Source: Clostridia bacterium (GTDB lineage Bacteria; Bacillota; Clostridia; Oscillospirales; Acutalibacteraceae). From it: DNA of 64,000 nucleotides. The stretch spans positions 1 through 64,000 of the forward strand of contig JAGALQ010000007.1 of NCBI GenBank assembly GCA_017625095.1. The letters run 5' to 3'. Of the stretch, positions 1-7,156 are shown in pieces. Position numbers and translations under genes: made by a program. The first letter of the stretch is position 1; the number at the start of each line of letters is the position of its first letter. The notes under the pieces are model-generated. The model was not told the origin of the DNA, searched no databases, and worked only from the letters and a program-made list of their open reading frames with translations.

Positions 1-78
1 AGACAGAAGATCCACATCGAATATGATGGCATCGGCTTTATCCCTTTGGAAGAACTTGCGAAAAAGGAAACGGCGTGA
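1..78 (+). CDS. C-terminal tail of a large serine recombinase (partial)
   Basis: Only the last 25 codons are in the window, open from base 1 to a TGA at 76-78. The tail reads RQKIHIEYDGIGFIPLEEL and ends KKETA. This closely resembles the C-terminal DUF4368 end of TnpX/TndX-type large serine recombinases of clostridial mobilizable elements, where a phrase like QKIHIYY..GFIPL is common. In those elements the recombinase usually lies at one end, next to the attachment site, so the window probably begins at the edge of an integrated element. The assignment rests on a short remembered motif and cannot show whether the full gene is intact. Confidence 0.55.
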   Translation, partial: RQKIHIEYDGIGFIPLEELAKKETA

Positions 79-116
79 CCGAAGTCACGCCGTCCCTTGA
101 AAACAGTCGTTTTCAA
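71..116 (+). repeat. Two adjacent perfect hairpins after the recombinase
   Basis: CGGCGTGAC (71-79) pairs with GTCACGCCG (84-92) over a CGAA loop and covers the recombinase stop codon. Directly after it TTGAAAAC (97-104) pairs with GTTTTCAA (109-116). Neither is followed by a T run, so they may be 3'-end structures or binding sites near an element end rather than terminators. Confidence 0.5.
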
Positions 117-145
117 GCATTTTTCAAAATAACTGTTTTACGAAG

Positions 146-175
146 CCCCGCCAAATCGGAGGGATTTTTTATTTT
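146..175 (+). terminator. Intrinsic terminator of the recombinase transcript
   Basis: A GC-rich hairpin (CCCGCC...GGAGGG with one mismatch) is followed by a T6 run and further Ts on the plus strand. It lies between the recombinase tail and the convergent gene ending at 181. Confidence 0.55.
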
Positions 176-180
176 AGTAA

Positions 181-1044
181 TTATTCAGCTTTGGAGCTGC
201 CTTTGAAAAGTATTACAAGACCGTCGAAGTTAGCCTTTGCAAGAGCTATGAAGTTGTCGAAGAAGCTCTTTAAGTAAACCTTGAAGAACCATACGAAGAG
301 GTTGTACTCTGTTGTTGTGTCTTCAAGCTTTTTGGTGTCAACTTCGTACATTACAGTGAGTTCATCCTGCTGACCGATTTTAGCGAGATCAGTCCAAACG
401 AAACTTGTCTTTGCGTTGACTTTATCTCTGTCCCATACGATGATTTTATCTGCGTCTGCTTCTGTGCCGGTGAAGCAAATAACGGGTCTGAAACCGTCTG
501 TTGCCTGCTGGTTGAATATCTCAACACCGTTTCCGATAACAATTCTCTCAATAGCTGAGCAGTAAGCAAATGCGCGATAGCCAACAACTTTTACGCTGTC
601 GGGGATGCGGATACCTGTAATGTCAATACGGCAGTAGAATGCGTATGCATCAATCTTGGAAACGTCCTTGCCGTCAAGCTTTGAGGGGATTATTACTTCG
701 CCGTTAACGTCTTCGGCAACGGGATCATAGATGATTGCGATTGTTCCGTCTGCAAGCTCTCTGTAGAGATAATTGTCATCAGATACGATATAGTTGCGGC
801 CGTAAACATATTTCCAGTCTGTGCCGTTTTCGTCTGTATATGTGTCAGCGTCGCCATCCCACTTCTTTGCTTCGGTAGCAGTGTCCTCAGCGTGCTGAGT
901 GAGAGCGAATTCTGCACTGTTGGCAAGTAAAACGTTTGTTTCCTTGGTTACTACTTCTTCTTCGGCTGCAATTGCGGGGATTGCAATGCACATCATTGTA
1001 GCAATCACAAGCACGATGGAGATAATCCTTTTTGTCGCGTTCAA
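181..1044 (-). CDS. Exported BspA-like leucine-rich repeat protein
   Basis: 287-aa protein with a TTG start; GGAGG lies 8 nt upstream on the minus strand and no better start is nearby. Residues 1-27 form a signal peptide ending AIPAIAA. The middle (about 70-200) has the BspA/LRR_5 pattern: phrases such as VIIPSKLDG, IDAYAFYC, IRIPDSVKVVGYRAFAYCSAI and IVIGNGV. The last 40 residues are rich in Phe and Leu (WFFKVYLKSFFDNFIALAK) and could form an amphipathic or membrane-associating tail. BspA repeats occur in surface proteins of gut bacteria, often with binding roles; the ligand here is unknown. The next gene upstream is also an exported protein in the same direction. Confidence 0.7.
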   Translation of the reverse strand: MNATKRIISIVLVIATMMCIAIPAIAAEEEVVTKETNVLLANSAEFALTQHAEDTATEAKKWDGDADTYTDENGTDWKYVYGRNYIVSDDNYLYRELADGTIAIIYDPVAEDVNGEVIIPSKLDGKDVSKIDAYAFYCRIDITGIRIPDSVKVVGYRAFAYCSAIERIVIGNGVEIFNQQATDGFRPVICFTGTEADADKIIVWDRDKVNAKTSFVWTDLAKIGQQDELTVMYEVDTKKLEDTTTEYNLFVWFFKVYLKSFFDNFIALAKANFDGLVILFKGSSKAE

Positions 1045-1142
1045 TGTTATTTCCTCCGTTTAAATCAGTTTTTTTACAATACCTCTGCCGGTGATCATTA
1101 TCAGATCGGCCGGCAGGAGGTTAATAATGTGCCTGTGGTTGA

Positions 1143-3152
1143 TTATTCTGCAGGCTCTTCGGGAGCGGGCTCTTCGGGAGCAGGCTTGATACCTATCTTC
1201 TCAACGAATGCGAGGAGATCTTCGTCACCGATCATAACGAATACATCGTAAAGAACAAGCTCGCCGATGATAACAAGGGGAAGAAGACCTGCGAGAGCTA
1301 CGAGAAGACCGTTGATCATACCGAAGAAGTTCATGATTTCTGTGAAGAAATCCTTTGTGGGGTTGATGAAATCTTCTTCCATCTCTGTAAGACGCTCGAA
1401 CGGAGCAAGAGCTTCCATAGTTCTTACAAGAGCAACTGCAGCATCGTTGATGTTACCCTGATGGTCAGCGAATGTGGTGTTTGATTCTCTGCTGAGAGCG
1501 ATAGCTGCATCACGCTGTGCAACGAATTTGTCCCAAGCTTCCTGCGCACCTGCCATCTCTTCTTCAGTGTAGTAGTCTTCTTTAACGTAAGTGTTTGCAA
1601 TTTCGAGAACTGCATCAAGTGATGTGAAGTCAGCGGGGATAATCTCTGCCTTTGCGAATATTGCTTTTAACTTATCTGTTGATGCATCAACCTCAGCCTG
1701 ATGCATAATATCAAGATTGAGAGCAGCATAGTCGTTTTCTGCTACAACTGCGTTTGCTTCAGCAATAAGCTTTGCAGCGTTAGCGTATCTGACGGGTGAA
1801 AGGTTTTTGATGCTGTTAAGAGTTGCTGACCATGCTGATGTGTCAGTTCTCATAAGGGGAACACGTGCGTTTAAATCTTCGAGAACTGCTGTTGCCTCAT
1901 CAACCTCAGCCTGCTTGTCAATTGTGTAACCGCTTACGGGTGTTTTTGTACGGTCCTCATAAGTGTTGAGTGACTGGCGCATAAGGTTATTGAAGTTGTC
2001 ACCGATCTCATTTGCCTGAGCATTAAGATTGTAGATGGGCTTGGAGAGTGTGGGTGTGATCTCTACAGGCTCATTTGCAAGAATTCTTCTGGTCTCTGCA
2101 ACTGCCTCGAGATAGGCTGCTGTGTCAGCGGGCTTATACTTGAGGTTTGCGATGGCATCGAGGATAGCTGCTGTAGCCTCGTCAACCTCAGCCTGCTCAA
2201 GCTTTGTGCAAGCGCTTACGTCAACTGCAAGAGCTGCATCAAGGTCTGCTGTTTCATAAAGAGCTTTGTCAACCTCGCCTGCCTGAGCAAGAGCCTCGTT
2301 GTAAGCTGTGAAGTCAGCGGGCTGAGCGGAAAGACCTGTAACAGCAAGAGTGCCCTTTGAGCCTGCAGCAAGTGTGTATGTGCCGTCAGTTGCTACGAGA
2401 GCATTGCCGTCAAGTGTAACTGCCATGTTGTCTGCTGAGTAGTTGTCTGTGTCAACAACAGCCTTGAATGTAACAGCGGATGTTGTTGCGTAGTATGTAA
2501 CAGCGTTGTCATTTACTGTGAAGCTTACGCCGTCAACTGCGGGGAACTTAGCAAAGCTGCCTGCCTTGAGTGTGATAACGGGGCGGTAGCCTGTTGTTGC
2601 GACTGTACCGCTTGCGTTTGAAACATTACCGTTTTTGATGATTGAGACAACAGCATCAGTCTTGGTGTTTGCACGTGCGCTTGCAAGGAAGTAGGGAGTA
2701 GCTGTATCTGTGCCTGCAAGATTAGCATTACCGAGAGAGGGTGCCATTGCAACATCAGGAACTACGACGTTTGCTGAAAGTGCAGCGCCTGTAACCTTCT
2801 TGTTTGCTGTTGCATCCCAGTAATCATAAGTGATTGTTGTGGGTGTGATAGCTGCCTTCTCAGCATCGGTGAATGCACCGTAGAAGTCAGTGTTGAGTGT
2901 TGTGTAGAGTGTGCTCGTTGCAAAGTTCATGGGAGCCTTATTGTTAAACTTTGCCTTTGCAAGTACGTCCTTTGTGATAAGGACGAGGTCGCCGTCATCT
3001 TCTGTCTTAATGACGTCCCATACGTATGAACCAAAGACGATTGTGTCTTTAGTTGCGGTTTCTGCTGTTGCAGAGAAGGGGATTGCTGTAAGCACCATAG
3101 CCACTGCGATAACGACAGCGAGCAGACGCTTAAAGGATTTGGATTTCTGCAT
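1143..3152 (-). CDS. Large exported protein with helical (FIVAR-like) repeats and C-terminal membrane segment
   Basis: 669 aa, ATG start with TAGGAGG upstream. Residues 1-31 are a signal peptide (hydrophobic core then FSATA). Residues about 36-190 resemble a DUF6273-type domain (IVFGSYVWDV near the start, GYRPVITLK near the end). A short beta-rich part follows, then several alpha-helical repeats of about 70-80 residues with phrases like YNEALAQAGEV and QAEVDEATAAILDAIANL, similar to FIVAR-type repeats that bind or space domains on cell surfaces. Near the C-terminus a hydrophobic segment (MINGLLVALAGLLPLVII) is followed by an acidic Pro-rich end (PAPEEPAPEEPAE). No sortase motif is visible, so anchoring would be by the membrane segment. 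Exact function unknown. Confidence 0.65.
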   Translation of the reverse strand: MQKSKSFKRLLAVVIAVAMVLTAIPFSATAETATKDTIVFGSYVWDVIKTEDDGDLVLITKDVLAKAKFNNKAPMNFATSTLYTTLNTDFYGAFTDAEKAAITPTTITYDYWDATANKKVTGAALSANVVVPDVAMAPSLGNANLAGTDTATPYFLASARANTKTDAVVSIIKNGNVSNASGTVATTGYRPVITLKAGSFAKFPAVDGVSFTVNDNAVTYYATTSAVTFKAVVDTDNYSADNMAVTLDGNALVATDGTYTLAAGSKGTLAVTGLSAQPADFTAYNEALAQAGEVDKALYETADLDAALAVDVSACTKLEQAEVDEATAAILDAIANLKYKPADTAAYLEAVAETRRILANEPVEITPTLSKPIYNLNAQANEIGDNFNNLMRQSLNTYEDRTKTPVSGYTIDKQAEVDEATAVLEDLNARVPLMRTDTSAWSATLNSIKNLSPVRYANAAKLIAEANAVVAENDYAALNLDIMHQAEVDASTDKLKAIFAKAEIIPADFTSLDAVLEIANTYVKEDYYTEEEMAGAQEAWDKFVAQRDAAIALSRESNTTFADHQGNINDAAVALVRTMEALAPFERLTEMEEDFINPTKDFFTEIMNFFGMINGLLVALAGLLPLVIIGELVLYDVFVMIGDEDLLAFVEKIGIKPAPEEPAPEEPAE

Positions 3153-3199
3153 TTTTCTTTTCCTCCTAAATTAGATTGTAGGATTTTTTTGCATTAGTA

Positions 3200-3228
3200 A
3201 TTATATCATATAAGGATAAATTTGTCCC
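3200..3228 (-). promoter_or_regulatory. Candidate promoter for the 669-aa exported protein
   Basis: On the minus strand a TATAAT (3205-3200) has GGGACA 17 bp upstream (3228-3223). The -10 is perfect and the -35 matches four of six bases. Confidence 0.4.
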
Positions 3229-3270
3229 TATGTAATATCTACCAAAAAAACTCACTAAAAAATGGAACAG

Positions 3271-3290
3271 TTATATAAAATTTTATATAA
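3271..3290. repeat. 20-bp perfect AT palindrome
   Basis: TTATATAAAATTTTATATAA is its own reverse complement. It lies just past the stop codon of the rfbB-like gene. It could be part of a 3' hairpin or a protein-binding site; the low complexity makes this uncertain. Confidence 0.45.
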
Positions 3291-3295
3291 ATCTA

Positions 3296-4312
3296 TCATA
3301 TAAACTGTTCAGAAGTAAACTCACGGTAACAACCGTTGAGAATGTTTTCCCACCATTTCTTGTTGTCAATATACCACTGAATTGTCATTTTAATTCCGTC
3401 ATCGAATTTTGTCTGCGGCAGCCAACCAAGCTCATTGCTGATTTTTGTCGGGTCGATTGCGTATCGTCTGTCGTGACCGGGCCTGTCCTTGACGTATGTT
3501 ATAAGATCGTCTGTTTTGCCGAGCGCAGATATGATTGTTTTTACAACCTCAATGTTTGCTCTTTCATTGTGACCGCCGATGTTGTAAACTTCACCGACCG
3601 TGCCGTTGTCGAGTATCATTGCAATTGCACGGCAGTGATCTTCAACATAGAGCCAGTCACGTACGTTAAGTCCCTCACCGTAGACGGGCAGAGGCTTATC
3701 GTGAGTTGCGTTTGCAATCATGAGCGGAATCAGCTTTTCGGGGAACTGATACGGGCCGTAGTTGTTTGAGCAACGTGATATTGTGACAGGTGTGCCGAAT
3801 GTTCTGTGATATGCGAGCACGAGCAGGTCAGCCGAAGCCTTGCTTGCCGAATAAGGAGAGGATGTGTGAATCGGTGTCTGCTCCGTGAACATAAGGTCGG
3901 GTCTGTCAAGCGGAAGGTCGCCATACACCTCGTCTGTTGAAACCTGATGGAAACGGGGCACGTTATATTTGTTGCAGGCGTCAAGCAGCACCTGCGTGCC
4001 GAGGATGTTCGTCTTGAGAAATACCTCCGGCTCCTCGATTGAGCGGTCAACGTGAGATTCGGCAGCGAAGTTTACAACGCAGTCAAATCCCTCTTTTTCA
4101 AACAGCTCATAAATGAAAGTACGGTCTGTGATATCGCCTTTTACGAAGGTGAACTTGTCCGATCTGAAAGCATCTTTCAGTGTTTCAAGGTCACCTGCAT
4201 AGGTCAGGGCATCAAGGCATACAAGCTGAGTGTCGGGATAATTTTCAAGCATATAGTAGACGAAATTTCCGCCGATAAAGCCGGCACCGCCCGTGATAAG
4301 AAGCTTATTCAT
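3296..4312 (-). CDS. rfbB: dTDP-glucose 4,6-dehydratase
   Basis: 338 aa, usual length. Extended-SDR fold: N-terminal NAD-binding GGAGFIGGNFV (residues about 8-18), catalytic STDEVYGDL and the YSASKASAD Tyr-Lys pair, then SNNYGPYQFPEKLIPL, which is characteristic of this enzyme. It converts dTDP-glucose to dTDP-4-keto-6-deoxyglucose for rhamnose and other deoxysugars of surface polysaccharide. ATG start, AAAGGTG 9 nt upstream. No rfbA, rfbC or rfbD lies next to it, so it is a solitary gene, perhaps with its partners elsewhere. Confidence 0.93.
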   Translation of the reverse strand: MNKLLITGGAGFIGGNFVYYMLENYPDTQLVCLDALTYAGDLETLKDAFRSDKFTFVKGDITDRTFIYELFEKEGFDCVVNFAAESHVDRSIEEPEVFLKTNILGTQVLLDACNKYNVPRFHQVSTDEVYGDLPLDRPDLMFTEQTPIHTSSPYSASKASADLLVLAYHRTFGTPVTISRCSNNYGPYQFPEKLIPLMIANATHDKPLPVYGEGLNVRDWLYVEDHCRAIAMILDNGTVGEVYNIGGHNERANIEVVKTIISALGKTDDLITYVKDRPGHDRRYAIDPTKISNELGWLPQTKFDDGIKMTIQWYIDNKKWWENILNGCYREFTSEQFI

Positions 4313-4360
4313 TGATAAAGCACCTTTCGTTGAAAGTTAAGCTGATATACGCTTATTGAA

Positions 4361-4389
4361 ATTATATCAAATATTTACAGTAAAATCAA
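4361..4389 (-). promoter_or_regulatory. Promoter for rfbB
   Basis: Minus-strand TTGATT (4389-4384), 17 bp, TATAAT (4366-4361). It lies back to back with the promoter for the plus-strand AhpD-like gene. Confidence 0.55.
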
Positions 4390-4398
4390 CAAAAACTA

Positions 4399-4427
4399 TT
4401 GCATAAAAGCTGAACAACAAATAAAAT
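4399..4427 (+). promoter_or_regulatory. Promoter for the AhpD-like gene
   Basis: TTGCAT (4399-4404), 17 bp, TAAAAT (4422-4427), about 20 bp ahead of the start codon. Confidence 0.55.
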
Positions 4428-4448
4428 AGAATTACAGGTGGTGATGGT

Positions 4449-4940
4449 ATGGCAAGAGTTGAACCTGTCGGCATTCAGGATGCTGCAGAAAAAATCAACA
4501 AAATGAACGATGAGTATTCACATAAAGTAAAGCTGAATAATATGAAACGTACGCTTTTGCACAACACGGTTGCTTTTGATGCACTTAACGGTTTTCATAA
4601 ACTCTGCGATGAAGCGAAAGGCTTTTTGTCAGAGCTTGATGTGAATCTTTTCTGCTATGCAATATCGTTTGAAAACGACTGTATGGTGTGCTCGGCTGTG
4701 TTCAAATCTTTCCTCGATGAGCAGGGTGTCGATTTTGATACACTGATTATGACTCCCGTTGAGCAGGCACTTGTTTCATTCGGCAGAAATATTGCGGACA
4801 ATCCTCATGAGGTTTTTGAAGATCAGATAGAGGAAATGAAGGAATTTTTCACCGATGAGCAGCTCGTTGTGCTGACTGCGCTTGCGGCTATGATGGTGGC
4901 ATCAAATATCGTGAATACCGTTCTTGACGTAGAATATTAA
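4449..4940 (+). CDS. AhpD-like/carboxymuconolactone decarboxylase-type protein
   Basis: 163-aa all-helical protein. The phrase FENDCMVCSAVFKSFL (Cys78 and Cys81) resembles the CxxC active site of AhpD-like peroxidase helpers, and the C-terminal hydrophobic helix ending NIVNTVLDVEY also fits that family. The family uses the Cys pair for thiol-disulfide chemistry in peroxide defence. Here the His that normally follows the CxxC is not evident, so activity is uncertain. ATG start after AGGTGGTGAT. Single-gene unit with its own promoter and a strong terminator. Confidence 0.5.
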   Translation: MARVEPVGIQDAAEKINKMNDEYSHKVKLNNMKRTLLHNTVAFDALNGFHKLCDEAKGFLSELDVNLFCYAISFENDCMVCSAVFKSFLDEQGVDFDTLIMTPVEQALVSFGRNIADNPHEVFEDQIEEMKEFFTDEQLVVLTALAAMMVASNIVNTVLDVEY

Positions 4941-4989
4941 AAGCAACCTGTACAGCTTTATTTCGGGTCTGTACAGGTTGCTTTTTTCA
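4938..4989. terminator. Bidirectional terminator
   Basis: AAGCAACCTGTACAG pairs with CTGTACAGGTTGCTT over a loop of about 15 nt and is followed by TTTTTT; on the minus strand it ends the S1-domain gene. Confidence 0.8.
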
Positions 4990-5910
4990 GAATGTGCTTT
5001 CAATTTGCCTTGAACAGCATTCGGGCGAATAAATCCAGCGGCTGATATGCTGTGCGTCCGTGTAATACTGCGGCTGCTCGGGCGGATAATCGGCGCTGAA
5101 GGCATCGACTATTATCAGCTTAATCTTCATTCTTTCGGGGATAAGACTCTTTATATAAACCGTTGCGTGCTGTCCCGGATAGACATCGGGCACAGGCTCC
5201 GCAAGCCCTGCGAGATTCGGCGCGAGCTCAACAAAAACGCCGTATTTTTCTACCGAACGTATGATTCCCGGCACTGTCTGACCGGCACAGAAATTCTGTG
5301 CATTCTGTTCCCAGGTGCCGAGCAGCTCTTTGTGCGATAGGGTGATTTTTCCGTCGTCAGCAATGTCTTTTACAATTGCTTTTATATCATCACCCGTTGA
5401 AAATCTGACGTTAGGGTGAGGGATGCGTGAAACTGAGATTGCATCTATAGGTATCAATGCAACAAGTCCTGCGCCGATATCTGCAAATGCACCGAAGCCC
5501 TCAATGTGTGTAATTCTGGCATCAATAACATCGCCGGGTAACAGCTTTGAAATGTATTCGTTGTAACAGTCCTGCTGTACGGCTCTTCTGCTCAGCATTG
5601 CAATGCGCTCACCGTATCCGTTATCTTCAAAACCTGTTATGCGGAAAACAACGGGCTTGTTTACTCTGGATATAAGTGCAATATCGCGCACGCTCCCGTC
5701 TTCAATTCCGATTGCACCCTCATTTCGGGGAATAATACCTCTGAGCGGCCCTAAATCAAGGTGAAGGTTGTGGTTATTGTCGCATAGCAAAACTCTTGCT
5801 TCAAGCGGAGTTTTCTTTGTGTATGCCTGCATTATCGAGCTCATATCTTCAAGTGCGGCACGGTTTTCCGGGGTTGAGAGTAGCTTTCCTTCGGGTTTGT
5901 ATTTTTTCAT
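4987..5910 (-). CDS. S1-domain RNA-binding protein
   Basis: 307 aa. Two clear S1 (OB-fold) repeats: about residues 120-195 (GDVIDARITHIEGFGAFADIG ... KITLSHKEL, split here as two phrases) and about 205-265 (GIIRSVEKYGVFVELAPNLAGL). The part before them (about 35-105) looks like a degenerate S1 unit. Firmicutes often carry such RpsA-like paralogues; roles in translation or RNA turnover are possible. The ATG start is unusual: a strong GGGAGG lies 29 nt upstream, separated from ATG by a perfect 6-bp hairpin (listed separately). Ends in a terminator shared with the convergent neighbour. Confidence 0.8.
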   Translation of the reverse strand: MKKYKPEGKLLSTPENRAALEDMSSIMQAYTKKTPLEARVLLCDNNHNLHLDLGPLRGIIPRNEGAIGIEDGSVRDIALISRVNKPVVFRITGFEDNGYGERIAMLSRRAVQQDCYNEYISKLLPGDVIDARITHIEGFGAFADIGAGLVALIPIDAISVSRIPHPNVRFSTGDDIKAIVKDIADDGKITLSHKELLGTWEQNAQNFCAGQTVPGIIRSVEKYGVFVELAPNLAGLAEPVPDVYPGQHATVYIKSLIPERMKIKLIIVDAFSADYPPEQPQYYTDAQHISRWIYSPECCSRQIESTF

Positions 5911-5945
5911 TGTTGCACGGCGGGAAAATTCCGCCGCTTCCTCCC
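5911..5945 (-). promoter_or_regulatory. Shine-Dalgarno site separated from ATG by a hairpin (S1 gene)
   Basis: Reading the minus strand: GGGAGG (5945-5940), 3 nt, CGGCGG (5936-5931), 7-nt loop, CCGCCG (5923-5918), 7 nt, ATG (5910). The linear spacing is 29 nt, too long for normal initiation; looping out the hairpin leaves about 10 nt. The same layout occurs ahead of tmk near 63038. Confidence 0.55.
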
Positions 5946-6009
5946 TTGCTGTGTTTTTTGACCGTTGATTTATATATATGCATTTTCTTTGTTCTCATTA
6001 CTGCGGTGA

Positions 6010-6038
6010 TTGATATTTTTGTATGTATATGTTATAAT
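6010..6038 (+). promoter_or_regulatory. Promoter for the prfA transcript
   Basis: TTGATA (6010-6015), 17 bp, TATAAT (6033-6038); about 25 bp ahead of the prfA start. Confidence 0.75.
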
Positions 6039-6063
6039 ACCCTGAAACAGAGGTGATATTTTT

Positions 6064-7134
6064 ATGCTCGACAAGCTTGAACAGGTCGAACAAAGATTTG
6101 AAGAAATAAACGAAAAGCTCTGTCAGCCCGATGTTGTGTCTGATATGGAGCTGTACAAAAAATATATGCAGGAGATGAAACATCTCACTCCTGTCGTCGA
6201 AAAATTCCGTGAGCACAAAAAGGCTCTTGCCGATATGGCAGATGCAAAGCTTATGCTTGAGGATTCTTCGCTTGATGCGGAATTTAAAGAGATGGCTTTT
6301 GAAGAGCTTGAGTCTGCAAAGGCACTTGTTGAGCAGACACAGCAGGAGCTCAAAGTTCTGCTTCTTCCGCGTGACCCGAATGACGATAAAAACGTTATTG
6401 TTGAAATCAGAGGCGGTGCAGGCGGCGATGAAGCTTCACTTTTTGCAAATTCGCTCTACCGCATGTATTCCATGTATGCTCAGACAATGGGCTGGGGCAG
6501 TGAAATACTCAGCGCAAACGAAACGGAAGTAGGCGGATTCAAAGAGATCAGCTTTATGATAAGCGGCGAGGGTGCTTATTCTCGCTTCAAATTTGAAAGC
6601 GGCGTTCACCGTGTGCAGCGTGTGCCCGAAACCGAAAGTCAGGGCAGAATCCACACTTCAACCGTTACTGTAGCTGTGCTTCCCGAGGCTCAGGAGGTTG
6701 ATATTCAGATAAACCCTGCAGATTTGCAGATTGATACCTTCCGCTCGAGCGGTGCAGGCGGTCAGCATATCAACAAAACAGAGTCGGCAATCCGCATAAC
6801 TCACCTGCCGACAGGCACTGTTGTTGAGTGTCAGGACGAAAGAAGTCAGCACAAAAACCGCGACAAGGCTATGCGTATTTTACGCTCCCGAATCCTTGAA
6901 GCAGAGCGTGAGAGGCAGGCAGGCGAAATCGCAGGCGAAAGACGTTCGCAGGTAGGTACAGGTGACAGAAGTGAGCGAATCCGCACCTATAACTACCCTC
7001 AGGGCAGAATGACGGACCACAGAATAGGTCTTACTTTATACAAGCTTGAAGCTATTCTCAACGGCAGTCTTGATGAGCTGATTGATGCTCTCATCACAGC
7101 CGATACTGCAGAAAAGCTCCGTGCACAGGAATAA
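6064..7134 (+). CDS. prfA: Peptide chain release factor 1
   Basis: 356 aa, standard length. The catalytic GGQ loop is present ([18 protein letters not shown], about residue 232). The stop-codon reading region has [17 protein letters not shown], with the PxT tripeptide as Pro-Glu-Thr, which fits RF1 rather than RF2, and the end carries [13 protein letters not shown]. It releases finished proteins at UAA and UAG. ATG with AGAGGTGAT upstream. It heads a run of same-strand housekeeping genes; the next start is 22 nt after its stop. Confidence 0.96.
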   Translation: MLDKLEQVEQRFEEINEKLCQPDVVSDMELYKKYMQEMKHLTPVVEKFREHKKALADMADAKLMLEDSSLDAEFKEMAFEELESAKALVEQTQQELKVLLLPRDPNDDKNVIVEIRGGAGGDEASLFANSLYRMYSMYAQTMGWGSEILSANETEVGGFKEISFMISGEGAYSRFKFESGVHRVQRVPETESQGRIHTSTVTVAVLPEAQEVDIQINPADLQIDTFRSSGAGGQHINKTESAIRITHLPTGTVVECQDERSQHKNRDKAMRILRSRILEAERERQAGEIAGERRSQVGTGDRSERIRTYNYPQGRMTDHRIGLTLYKLEAILNGSLDELIDALITADTAEKLRAQE

Positions 7135-7156
7135 TAAATTGAAATCAGGTAAAACA

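Noticed and set aside
1081-1120. GC hairpin between the two exported-protein genes as a minus-strand terminator
   Set aside because: The CTGCCGG/CCGGCAG stem exists, but A residues rather than a T run follow on the minus strand.
7082-7156. Upstream start of the Sua5-CoaE frame
   Set aside because: It overlaps the end of prfA and gives residues not seen in Sua5; ATG 7157 gives the normal N-terminus.
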